Part shown: positions 7,526 to 13,828 of the stretch, one piece after another
Position numbering within the stretch: position 1 is the stretch's first letter
Layout: each line of letters starts with the position of its first letter
Assembly (NCBI GenBank): GCA_023488565.1
Contig: JAMDDZ010000025.1
Span: forward strand, 1 to 13,828
Reading direction: 5' to 3'
Length of the DNA: 13,828 bases
DNA from: Bacillota bacterium
Lineage (GTDB): Bacteria > Bacillota > Sulfobacillia > Sulfobacillales > Sulfobacillaceae
Notes under the pieces: model-generated
Told to the model about the DNA's origin: nothing
The model's database searches: none
The model's input: only the letters and a program-made list of their open reading frames with translations
Made by a program: the position numbers and the translations under genes

Positions 7526-8566
7526 CTATCCGTTAAAGAAGGCTGAGCCCAGTGCCGTATGAAAACGCCTACGCAAGGTCGCAATGTTTACGTCCCTCCC
7601 ATAGTGCACGCGATTGGTCAATAAACAAGCCCACGTATGACTCGGTCGGTCAAACACAATGGAAGTACCGGTAAATCCCGTGTGACTAGCGACTGTAGAA
7701 GGCCACCTCTCTCCGCTGATGTCTTGACTATCCCCCCGCAAAACCCAGCCCCATCCCCGATTACCGTTCGTCTCTGGGGTTTTCGGCAAGACAGCTTGGT
7801 CGAGTAATCTACCATCTATTAGTTTCGACGCCCCCGCCCACATCATGAGATAATGTGCTACGTCCATAGCCGTCGAAAATAGCCCCGCGTGGCCCGCCAC
7901 CCCTTGCATCGCCCTAGCCGTTTTGTCATGGACGACCCCCACAGTGGGACTCCCGTCCCTAACCTCAGTAGCCGCCACATTTGTCACGCTCCACGGCGCA
8001 TAACGTGTATCGTGCATCTCAAGCGGACGGAATACCTGACCTTCGACCCACGTGTCCAATGAGATCCCCGTAACCCGCTCAATGAGTTCTCCTAAAATAA
8101 TGAAACCCACATCACTGTATTGCACGACAGTGCCCGGTTCGTTTTCTATAGATTGAGCCAACGCCGCCTCCACAATCTCATTGCGTTGACTAAAACGTTC
8201 CCATAGTGGTGGGTTAGAGACTTTGAGTCCCGCGGTATGTGTCAGCAAGTGCCCAATGCAGACCCTGCACTTCGGCCCATAAGCATATTGGGGAAAATAG
8301 GTCGACAACGGGGTGTCTACGGAAAAGCACCCCCGCTCGATCAATATTAAAGCCGATGGCAGCGTAGCCATTACCTTAGTTAAGGACGCCACATCAAAGA
8401 GCGTGTCTTCGCGCATAGGTCGTCGTTCAGCATAAACTTGGGCCTGACCTCCATGATATAGATACCGTACGTTTTGCCCGACCCCGGCGACCGCCACAAA
8501 TCCTGGGATGAGGCCAGTCGTAACTGCCTCATTTAGAATATCCGAAACTGGTTCAAATGCTCGCAT
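7526..8566 (-). CDS. Beta-lactamase-fold serine hydrolase (class C / AmiE-like), cytoplasmic
   Basis: 346 residues. ATG 8566-8564 is chosen because GAGG lies six bases upstream; an in-frame TTG at 8587 is the longer alternative. The three catalytic motifs of the class C beta-lactamase/penicillin-binding family (PF00144) are visible: S61-L-T-K64 in V-A-S-L-T-K-V-M, Y150-S-D in V-Q-Y-S-D-V-G, and H295-T-G297 in S-H-T-G-F-T-G replacing the usual K-T-G. The protein begins directly at the catalytic domain, with no signal peptide. In Bacillus subtilis the murQ operon contains a family member, AmiE, that cuts the peptide from muramyl-peptides. Position downstream of the MurQ fusion and the ROK regulator makes that role the best guess here, acting inside the cell; an esterase or D-amino-peptidase remains possible. 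Gaps are 39 bases to the ROK gene and 34 bases to the next gene. Confidence 0.87.
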   Translation of the reverse strand: MRAFEPVSDILNEAVTTGLIPGFVAVAGVGQNVRYLYHGGQAQVYAERRPMREDTLFDVASLTKVMATLPSALILIERGCFSVDTPLSTYFPQYAYGPKCRVCIGHLLTHTAGLKVSNPPLWERFSQRNEIVEAALAQSIENEPGTVVQYSDVGFIILGELIERVTGISLDTWVEGQVFRPLEMHDTRYAPWSVTNVAATEVRDGSPTVGVVHDKTARAMQGVAGHAGLFSTAMDVAHYLMMWAGASKLIDGRLLDQAVLPKTPETNGNRGWGWVLRGDSQDISGERWPSTVASHTGFTGTSIVFDRPSHTWACLLTNRVHYGRDVNIATLRRRFHTALGSAFFNG

Positions 8567-8571
8567 TTTCT

Positions 8572-8576
8572 TCCTC
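8572..8576 (-). promoter_or_regulatory. Ribosome binding site deciding the serine hydrolase start
   Basis: GAGGA on the minus strand, ending five to six bases before the ATG at 8566. The earlier ATG (8578) and TTG (8587) lack a site at workable distance. Confidence 0.5.
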
Positions 8577-8605
8577 ATTATTGTCAAATCAGTTCTTTCC
8601 AGCCC

Positions 8606-9793
8606 TTAGGGATTTACAGGTGATTCCTCCAACTGGTCGTCATATGACCGAGGCCCCAGTCCATAGATCCACCGCCCCAAGGCCACCGCGTTGGCACCCT
8701 GAAGACCGACTTCCTCTCCCAATATTGACGGACGGATTGCTACGGGAGGATCGTTCCAAAATCGGGTGCGACTTTTTATTGTATTCCTCACATCCGTTTC
8801 AATCTGAGCCCATGCGTCTGCCAACCATCCCCCAAGCACAATAATGCGCGGGTTGAATATATTCACAATCCCTACCAACGCGGTCGCCACCAAATCCACG
8901 ACATCATAATAAGCACCACGTTGGTAAAGATTTTTCAAGGACGTATTAATGGTTTCGCCTCGGCCAACTCCCAGAATGGATTCAATGCGGGATTGATTTA
9001 GATAAGTTTCCAAACATCCCACATTTCCGCACCAACAGGATTCTCCCTTCCAATTAATTGTCAGGTGCCCCAATTCTCCACCAATGCCATGTCCGCCACT
9101 GAACATTTTACCGTCCGCTAGTACCCCTAATCCTATCCCTTGTCCCGCAAACAAAAAGGCTAGCCACTCGGATTTCGCCATCCCACCAAATAGCATCTCG
9201 CCGAGTGCCATCGCACGGGCATTATTATCCACCACTACGGGCAGTCCCGTCGTAGACGCCAATAATGAAGCCCACGGAACTTGTTGCCACTCATAGGCGA
9301 GAGCTGCGTAGATCATTCCCGCCTCCGTATCTACAATGCCCGATGTTCCGACTCCTACACCCAATACTTGTTCACCAGGCACGTTGCGCATCTTGGTTTT
9401 TATTACGTTGGCAATATCCCGCGCTACATCCTGCGGGTTAGGATGGTCTGGGATGGCGATATGCGATTGGTGAGTGACGGACCCATCAAGGTTCCCTATT
9501 CCGATTGACGCGTGCTGGCGTTGCATGTGCACCGCTATCGTAAAATGATTCCCATTACTTATTTCCAACCCAATTGATCGCCGACCGGCTGATCGAATTT
9601 CATCTAGCGCCCCTATTTCATGCACATATCGTTCTTTGATGAGGATACCGGTGATATTGGAAACAGAAGCCGGTGTTAGTTGCGTCATTTCCGCCAATTT
9701 AGCTCGAGAGATCTTGGGATGCTGAAGGATCAACCGGAGCAGGAGACTTCGATTTTGGCGATGTGCAAAGGAAATATTAAGCCCTCGACCCAT
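8606..9793 (-). CDS. ROK-family transcriptional repressor (NagC/XylR type)
   Basis: 395 residues, a standard length for ROK repressors. Residues ~10-60 are a winged helix-turn-helix (S-R-A-K-L-A-E-M-T-Q-L-T-P-A-S-V-S-N-I as the HTH). Residues ~72-380 are the sugar-kinase-like ROK domain: N-loop remnant G-L-E-I-S-N-G-N (75-82), V-V-V-D-N-N-A-R-A-M-A (186-196) with the catalytic-type D189, E240-L-G-H243, and zinc motif C253-W-C-G-N-V-G-C-L-E (253-262). The ATP-binding D-x-G-G-T-x is degraded to E-I-S-N-G, so sugar phosphorylation is unlikely and a sugar-sensing repressor is favoured. The start ATG overlaps the end of the MurQ gene by 17 bases and its AGGAG lies 13 bases away, so translation is probably coupled. 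It likely controls this operon from the palindrome at 12701-12716, with an amino-sugar (phosphate) as inducer (inference). Confidence 0.92.
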   Translation of the reverse strand: MGRGLNISFAHRQNRSLLLRLILQHPKISRAKLAEMTQLTPASVSNITGILIKERYVHEIGALDEIRSAGRRSIGLEISNGNHFTIAVHMQRQHASIGIGNLDGSVTHQSHIAIPDHPNPQDVARDIANVIKTKMRNVPGEQVLGVGVGTSGIVDTEAGMIYAALAYEWQQVPWASLLASTTGLPVVVDNNARAMALGEMLFGGMAKSEWLAFLFAGQGIGLGVLADGKMFSGGHGIGGELGHLTINWKGESCWCGNVGCLETYLNQSRIESILGVGRGETINTSLKNLYQRGAYYDVVDLVATALVGIVNIFNPRIIVLGGWLADAWAQIETDVRNTIKSRTRFWNDPPVAIRPSILGEEVGLQGANAVALGRWIYGLGPRSYDDQLEESPVNP

Positions 9794-11696
9794 GATGGAT
9801 GGTCTTCTCCTCTCTTTTCTTAGAACCTAGCAACGTCGAGAGCGTCTGAACGGTAAGGGATGCTTCCGCGTCAGTTTCCGATAATCCACACATCTGCATC
9901 GCCAGTGCCGCGGGGAGATTCCCATGAGCGCGCCTCAGCATGTCTTGTGCTATCGCGCGAGGTTCGCCTGTGGCTATCATGAAGATTCGCACCGCGCGTT
10001 CTCGTAACTTGTCATTACTGGCTTTAAAATCGATCATCAAATTATCGTAACTGCGTCCCATCTTCACCATCACCAAGGTCGAGATCATGTTGAGGACAAC
10101 TTTTTCCACAGTGCCGGCTTTTAATCGAGTTGAACCAAGCAAAATTTCGGGCCCACTATCCACGAACACTACCTCTTTTGCTTCGGCAGCAATCCGTGTA
10201 CCCAAATTGTTTACCAGGGCTATGGTATAACATCCCCGATTTCTTGCTTCACTCAGTGCTCCCAAGACAAAAGGTGTGTCTCCGTGTGCGGAAATTCCCA
10301 ACACGACGTCTGTCGGCTGCGCATTTACAGAAGCGATTTTCCTTTGTCCTTCGACAAAGTTATCCTCCTCCCCCTCTTGGGCCTTTTCAAAGGCCCCCAT
10401 GCCGCCCGCTAAAATTGCCTGCACCCGATCAGGGGGTATTCCGAAAGTTGGGGGCAGTTCAACCGCGTCCATCACACCCGCGCGACCCGCTGAGCCAGCC
10501 CCGACATAAAAAATCCGAGCGCCCGCACGATACCGGTCCGTCACTTCCACAATGATGCGTTCCAGTGTGGCAATCATCGGACGAATTTTGTCTATCGCTT
10601 GTTGCTCCGATGTAATCCATCGATGCATCGTGTCCTGCAAGGGTCGCGAATTCAACCATCGCAACTCTATATCTGGATGAGGTTGTTCGGTTCCGTAATG
10701 GGTCGTGTGCGTTGCCTCATATTGCCCATCGAGACGGACAGGAGCTCTCCCAAACCAACCCGATCGTCCGATGAGTTTCTCTCTTAATGTCACCCACACC
10801 ACGGGATGATTGTCAAACACCTGTACCTTAACCATCTTCGCAGGGGCTGTTCCAAGAATCGACAGATTGTTGTATGCGACCACAACTCCTTCCCGCTCTG
10901 TGTTCGGGGGAACCTCATCAATCCATATCGGCACCACGGGAATCCCCGCCTCCGTTTGTGTAGTAAGGACCCGCGCTGCAGAAAGTTTGATCGCGGTATC
11001 CGGAGACTTCACCACAAAGCAAGTTGCGCTAGAATATGGCAGCACCTGAGGGTCATCAACTAGGTGAATGCTCTGCGTTCGCATGTGATTGATCTGATCT
11101 CGCACTGAATTGGGATGTGGTACGGGGTACGATTCCCTGCTTTCTCTTTGGCCCCCAAAAATCTCACCGACGAAACCCCAATACCAAGGAGCGAACACGG
11201 TATCGTGCAACGACAACGGGATGACGTCGGCCCCTTCTATGCGCCACCTGGTTCCATGCCTATCATCCTCAACCGCTACCCCTACGCGAAATCCTCCCCG
11301 ATGAAATCCCTGTTCTGCGAATCGACACAGGGAGTCTCCGACCCACGGTATACTTGTGTGACTTAGGATCCCGTCAGGTGCTCCGAACACACCAGAGATA
11401 TTCATAGCCTTCAATTTGGTTGCATACCAATGCGCAATATCGACAAGTTCCGCCGCCTCACCAGACGCAACAACCATACGCGCCGAGGGCCACCGAACAT
11501 CCTCATCAGCCCAATGCCGCAACGCCGCCTCGGTAATCCACACGTTCAAATTTGGCTGTTTAAGGAGCAACTCATCGTGTGTCGCTCCCACCCACTCCGA
11601 GAAGTCGGTGACGACACGTATGACGGGTTGCCCGCTATCGACTTGAACCAATGTATGCTCTTTAAGAGTTCCCCATAAGACGATGCCAGGCATCAT
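9777..11696 (-). CDS. murQ: MurNAc-6-phosphate etherase (MurQ) with a long unassigned N-terminal half
   Basis: 639 residues from ATG 11696-11694, whose A is shared with the TAA of the preceding gene (TAATG), a coupling arrangement; an ATG at 11726 would add ten residues but has no ribosome site. Residues ~336-627 are a full MurQ/SIS domain: T-E-Q-P-H-P-D, F-Y-V-G-A-G-S-A-G-R-A-G (397-408), D-A-V-E-L-P-P-T-F-G with catalytic-type E413, Q-E-G-E-E-D-N, G-S-T-R-L-K-A-G-T-V-E-K (531-542). MurQ cleaves the lactyl ether of MurNAc-6-phosphate to GlcNAc-6-phosphate and lactate in the cytoplasm. Free-standing MurQ is about 300 residues, so some 335 residues are extra. Around residues 70-135 the extra part faintly resembles a family 3 glycosidase (NagZ-like) barrel, but no H-x-P-G-H-G or nucleophile motif is present, so I leave it unassigned. 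A fusion of two steps of muropeptide recycling is one reading. Confidence 0.9.
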   Translation of the reverse strand: MMPGIVLWGTLKEHTLVQVDSGQPVIRVVTDFSEWVGATHDELLLKQPNLNVWITEAALRHWADEDVRWPSARMVVASGEAAELVDIAHWYATKLKAMNISGVFGAPDGILSHTSIPWVGDSLCRFAEQGFHRGGFRVGVAVEDDRHGTRWRIEGADVIPLSLHDTVFAPWYWGFVGEIFGGQRESRESYPVPHPNSVRDQINHMRTQSIHLVDDPQVLPYSSATCFVVKSPDTAIKLSAARVLTTQTEAGIPVVPIWIDEVPPNTEREGVVVAYNNLSILGTAPAKMVKVQVFDNHPVVWVTLREKLIGRSGWFGRAPVRLDGQYEATHTTHYGTEQPHPDIELRWLNSRPLQDTMHRWITSEQQAIDKIRPMIATLERIIVEVTDRYRAGARIFYVGAGSAGRAGVMDAVELPPTFGIPPDRVQAILAGGMGAFEKAQEGEEDNFVEGQRKIASVNAQPTDVVLGISAHGDTPFVLGALSEARNRGCYTIALVNNLGTRIAAEAKEVVFVDSGPEILLGSTRLKAGTVEKVVLNMISTLVMVKMGRSYDNLMIDFKASNDKLRERAVRIFMIATGEPRAIAQDMLRRAHGNLPAALAMQMCGLSETDAEASLTVQTLSTLLGSKKREEKTIHHGSRA

Positions 11697-12673
11697 TACC
11701 CCATCAGGCCTACTTTCCGACCGCATAGAACATGGGCACCACTTTGTGTTCTTGCTTCATAATAAAGGAACATTCCATCCGATGTCTGAATTGGAGCCAC
11801 ATATCGTAGTGACCCGTATTGAGACTGGATCCACGGCCCATCATCAGGCACTTTGTAAAATCTCCTGAGATCACTCGTAATGGCCAATCCCACCCGTTCT
11901 TCGTAGTTCTCTTTAACATCGGCCGCACCATCATAAAATGCCAAGTAAAGGTTCTCCACTTTAACCAGGCCTGAAATTCTTGACACCAATGAATCCCATC
12001 CAGTCCCCGAGGATCCGAGTACTTCTCCAATCCACTTATGGTGACTATTCCCGACAGCGATGGCTAACCCCGTGTGAGATCGCACGCGACCAGTGGTAAA
12101 AACATCGTCACTGGCATGCAATCCTTCCACAGTATCTGCACTGTCTACGAGCTCTTTGGGAGCATAACTGACATACATAAAGCTTAAAGGCCCAACATTT
12201 ACAAGAACAGGATCTTTTACGGCATGTGCCCCAATTATCTCTGGAGAGATCTCCGTTTGGCGGGTTCTGATGTCGAAATCTTCAACTCGATCAGCCCTCA
12301 CCTGATCAATCTGCCACTGATGTGTTCGCCCATTGACGTAGCTCACGTAAAAAATCCACTGACCATCTTTTTTCGTCAAAGCACCCCGTTCCACTGACGG
12401 CGAGTCTAATTCTTCTTGCGTGACTTTCCACACGTCAGTGAAAGATATTCCATCGGTGCTTTTTGCAATGCGCGCTTCGTAGCCCCGACCCGAACCACGC
12501 GGTCGCCTCAGCCGATAATATAAATAGATAGCCTTATCCTCGTTATCGTAAAACACCCCCGGAGCCCCTACCCAATACCCATCCTGGTCAGCCGGACTGG
12601 TTCGCACGATAAATTCTGGATGCTCATTGAACCACCCAAAGTCCTTCGAGACCAACAGAGATTGCGTCGCCAT
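11696..12673 (-). CDS. Beta-propeller glycosidase/phosphorylase-like protein (GH43/GH130-like)
   Basis: 325 residues, start ATG 12673-12671 with AGGAG eight bases upstream. The sequence shows repeated blade-like units: G-A-P-G-V-F-Y...I-Y-L-Y-Y-R (36-54), S-V-E-R-G-A-L-T-K-K-D-G-Q-W-I-F-Y-V-S-Y (93-112), A-V-K-D-P-V-L-V-N (151-159) with M-Y-V-S-Y, V-E-N-L-Y-L-A-F-Y-D-G-A (239-250), and Y-V-A-P-I...M-F-L-Y-Y-E-A (291-307). Together with 'S-T-D-G-I-S-F' after blade one, this is the style of five-bladed propeller enzymes of families 43, 130 and 32. E95 and D154 sit where these families place catalytic acids, but the assignment is not certain. No signal peptide, so it acts in the cytoplasm. It is first in the operon, directly behind the promoter, and overlaps the MurQ start by one base. 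A role in trimming an amino-sugar disaccharide is inferred from context. Confidence 0.75.
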   Translation of the reverse strand: MATQSLLVSKDFGWFNEHPEFIVRTSPADQDGYWVGAPGVFYDNEDKAIYLYYRLRRPRGSGRGYEARIAKSTDGISFTDVWKVTQEELDSPSVERGALTKKDGQWIFYVSYVNGRTHQWQIDQVRADRVEDFDIRTRQTEISPEIIGAHAVKDPVLVNVGPLSFMYVSYAPKELVDSADTVEGLHASDDVFTTGRVRSHTGLAIAVGNSHHKWIGEVLGSSGTGWDSLVSRISGLVKVENLYLAFYDGAADVKENYEERVGLAITSDLRRFYKVPDDGPWIQSQYGSLRYVAPIQTSDGMFLYYEARTQSGAHVLCGRKVGLMG

Positions 12674-12700
12674 AATCTGTTCTCCTTTAGTAAATAACTT

Positions 12701-12716
12701 TAATCAATTCTGATTA
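12701..12716. promoter_or_regulatory. Candidate operator: perfect palindrome over the -10 box
   Basis: TAATCAATTCTGATTA: six-base arms TAATCA/TGATTA separated by four bases. Its right arm shares four bases with the TATAAT box (12713-12718), so a bound protein would block RNA polymerase. The ROK repressor encoded in the same operon is the obvious candidate ligand (inference). Confidence 0.5.
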
Positions 12717-12742
12717 TACGCTTACCATTTCCGTGATGTCTA
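12713..12742 (-). promoter_or_regulatory. Sigma-A promoter of the right-hand operon
   Basis: Minus strand: TAGACA (12742-12737, five of six matches to TTGACA), 18-base spacer, perfect TATAAT (12718-12713). This predicts a transcript start near 12706 and a leader of about 33 bases ending in the AAGGAG site of the propeller gene. Confidence 0.65.
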
Positions 12743-13002
12743 CATGGAAGTTACAAAAAATTTGATTCAGTATTCTGTTGCCAACCGCAACGCTAGTTAT
12801 CGGGAGCACGGCAAACAGTTTTTGTCTACCATCGACCGCCTGAAATCCTAACAAACCGCGGGTCAATGATGCCTTTCGCACATTGAAAACTCCCGAGTGT
12901 TGGAAGGCGTTGGCCCAAGAAGCGGTTACCGTTGCCGACGACACGTATTGTAAGAGTCTCAGCGTAATGACACCCCGGCAAAAACTCACCACGCGGGATT
13001 AA
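12714..13002 (+). pseudogene. Decayed protein fragment, frameshifted (possible transposase tail)
   Basis: Plus strand: a frame open from 12714 reads Y-H-F-R-D-V-Y-M-E-V-T-K-N-L-I-Q-Y-S and on to T-I-D-R-L-K-S before TAA at 12849. A one-base shift near 12849 continues with K-P-R-V-N-D-A-F-R-T-L-K-T-P-E-C-W-K-A-L and ends in L-S-V-M-T-P-R-Q-K-L-T-T-R-D with TAA at 13000-13002. The composition looks like real helical protein across the shift, which is why I read it as one broken gene of at least 95 codons. No family recognised; a transposase C-terminus is a guess. It overlaps the operon promoter at its left end. Confidence 0.3.
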
Positions 13003-13067
13003 CTCAACGCCTCGGGGTCACCCTGCTCTGACTGTCCGCGGATTCCCCCAGTCTTAAGCCCACAACT

Positions 13068-13105
13068 CTCAATTAACAATTGAGGAATTTCCTCAAAGTT
13101 TGAGG
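13068..13105. repeat. Three interlocking perfect palindromes
   Basis: CTCAATT-AAC-AATTGAG (13068-13084), GAGGAA-T-TTCCTC (13082-13094) and CCTCAAA-G-TTTGAGG (13091-13105). Neighbouring palindromes share an arm, so the folds are mutually exclusive. No T run follows on either strand, so a simple terminator is unlikely. Confidence 0.8.
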
Positions 13106-13454
13106 CCTTTCATCGTCGCTACTGCCCGAAATTTGTCCCGCGCAAACCCACCGCCACCGAATGTTTCGAGGAGTGTGGCGGTCACCGAAAAGACCAACTC
13201 AGCACCCTTTTGACGCTGAAATTTCAATCGACGCATCGAGTTGGCCATGGGAATTTCTGGAACGCAACTTGATGGAAATGATCTTCATAGGTGTGGAGCA
13301 TCAGGGAAATCTCTTGAACGGTCGCTTCGGCGAGTCAAAAAACTCCTCGGTTTTGCCTGCAAAGGGCTTTGATGGGTCGTCCATTCCAGTCGTCTTGGGC
13401 GTAGAAACCCAGTGCACAAAAATTTAATGTTGACGGCGTATGTTTCGTCAGCAT
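13093..13454 (-). pseudogene. Decayed protein fragment with stop and frameshift
   Basis: Minus strand from ATG 13454-13452: a 39-codon frame beginning M-L-T-K-H-T-P-S and containing Y-A-Q-D-D-W-N-G-R-P-I-K-A-L-C-R stops at TGA 13337-13335. The same frame resumes with A-E-A-T-V-Q-E-I-S-L-M-L-H-T-Y-E-D-H-F and then, after a shift near 13250, another frame (ATG 13248) gives 51 codons ending F-A-R-D-K-F-R-A-V-A-T-M-K-G-L-K-L and TGA 13095-13093. The pieces read as one damaged gene of about 120 codons. I do not recognise it; the N-terminal piece has the feel of a transposase helix-turn-helix region. No ribosome site is convincing. Confidence 0.28.
13150..13182. repeat. Inverted repeat with an inner stem
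   Basis: Outer arms ACCGCCAC (13150-13157) and GTGGCGGT (13175-13182) are perfect; inside lie CGAA-TGT-TTCG (13158-13168). The result is a possible two-part hairpin. It sits within the damaged minus-strand frame and could be chance. Confidence 0.5.
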
Positions 13455-13828
13455 AAAAGACTTAAACCTGCCCGATCAACTAACTTTGGCTGGTCTCCTC
13501 TAACCTAAGAAGCCTAAGAGAAGGGATCCGATCAACAGGCGAAGTCTCAGTTGACAACGACCGATTTACCACTTGATGCGGCAACAGAACTTAATAGTCA
13601 TTGCGGTGATCTGATGAAACAGGTCCGTTATGCCGCCATCATAGCCTCCGCTTACAGACTCGGGTTCATGGTGTCGACAACACTGGTGATCAATTTTTCA
13701 GAACTTTTTTCGACGTCCCTTGGTGCTCTGAAAAATCCCGTCTTCTCAAGAGACACAAAACAATGGAGAAGGCTTCTTACCCCGCCATTCGAATGAACAG
13801 TGGTTTTTTCACTGAATTGGTAGAATTC
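13455..13828. other. Right edge without a supported gene; two opposing weak frames
   Basis: On the minus strand a frame enters from the window edge and stays open for 58 codons to TAA at 13654-13652 (ending L-I-T-S-V-V-D-T-M-N-P-S-L); it could be the tail of a gene beyond the window. On the plus strand a TTG-initiated frame of 81 codons covers 13551-13796. They overlap, neither has a recognisable motif, and the plus one lacks a ribosome site. I cannot choose between them. Confidence 0.35.

Noticed and set aside
8606..9793. Calling the ROK protein a sugar kinase (for example MurK)
   Set aside because: It has an N-terminal winged helix-turn-helix and a degraded phosphate-binding loop; a repressor fits better.
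10130..10555. Plus-strand frame of 141 codons
   Set aside because: Antisense to the MurQ domain; Pro/Arg-rich composition typical of a shadow frame.
9777..11696. Naming the N-terminal half of the MurQ protein as NagZ (family 3 glycosidase)
   Set aside because: Only faint resemblance; the conserved H-x-P-G-H-G and nucleophile motifs are missing.
12714..12992. Minus-strand frame of 92 codons
   Set aside because: Starts at a GTG with no ribosome site and ends within the operon promoter; the opposite strand gives a more protein-like, frameshifted reading.
1..13828. CRISPR arrays, tRNA, rRNA or riboswitches
   Set aside because: No regularly spaced short repeats, cloverleaf-like sequence or recognisable riboswitch core was seen on either strand.

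Overview
The window looks like a Bacillota (Firmicutes) chromosome of roughly balanced GC. This is inferred from strong AGGAGG-type ribosome binding sites, lipobox lipoproteins and a muropeptide-recycling gene set; a Sulfobacillus/Alicyclobacillus-like thermoacidophile is a guess from overall feel, not shown by the sequence. Every confident gene is on the minus strand, so transcription runs from high to low coordinates.

Right part (about 12,750 down to 4,960): a promoter with a perfect palindrome over its -10 box (12701-12742) precedes a tight six-gene run. In order of transcription these are a beta-propeller glycosidase-like protein; a MurNAc-6-phosphate etherase (MurQ) carrying an extra N-terminal half of about 335 residues; a ROK-family repressor with a DNA-binding domain; a class C beta-lactamase-fold serine hydrolase without a signal peptide; a sulfatase-fold hydrolase with threonine in place of the formylglycine-forming Cys/Ser; and a tandem GNAT acetyltransferase. 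The first four strongly suggest intracellular breakdown of muropeptides or related amino-sugar conjugates, sensed by the ROK protein. The roles of the sulfatase-like and GNAT proteins are open.

Middle gap (4379-4958): a possible 55-residue one-helix membrane peptide right after the GNAT gene, a short plus-strand stretch that reads like a decayed transposase, and a candidate promoter for the next operon.

Left part (4378 down to 1): a nucleotide pyrophosphatase/phosphodiesterase-type protein with all its metal ligands, then two tandem family 5 (oligopeptide-type) ABC solute-binding lipoproteins. The second is cut by the window edge. The two lipoprotein genes are about 95% identical at DNA level except for the first ~58 codons, where they differ strongly: a mosaic pattern that suggests gene conversion. 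Permease and ATPase genes, if present, lie beyond the left edge.

Right flank (12743-13828): no intact gene. It holds protein-like fragments on both strands broken by stops and frameshifts, three interlocking palindromes, one hairpin, and two weak opposing reading frames at the very end. It is best read as a graveyard of inserted genes upstream of the operon.
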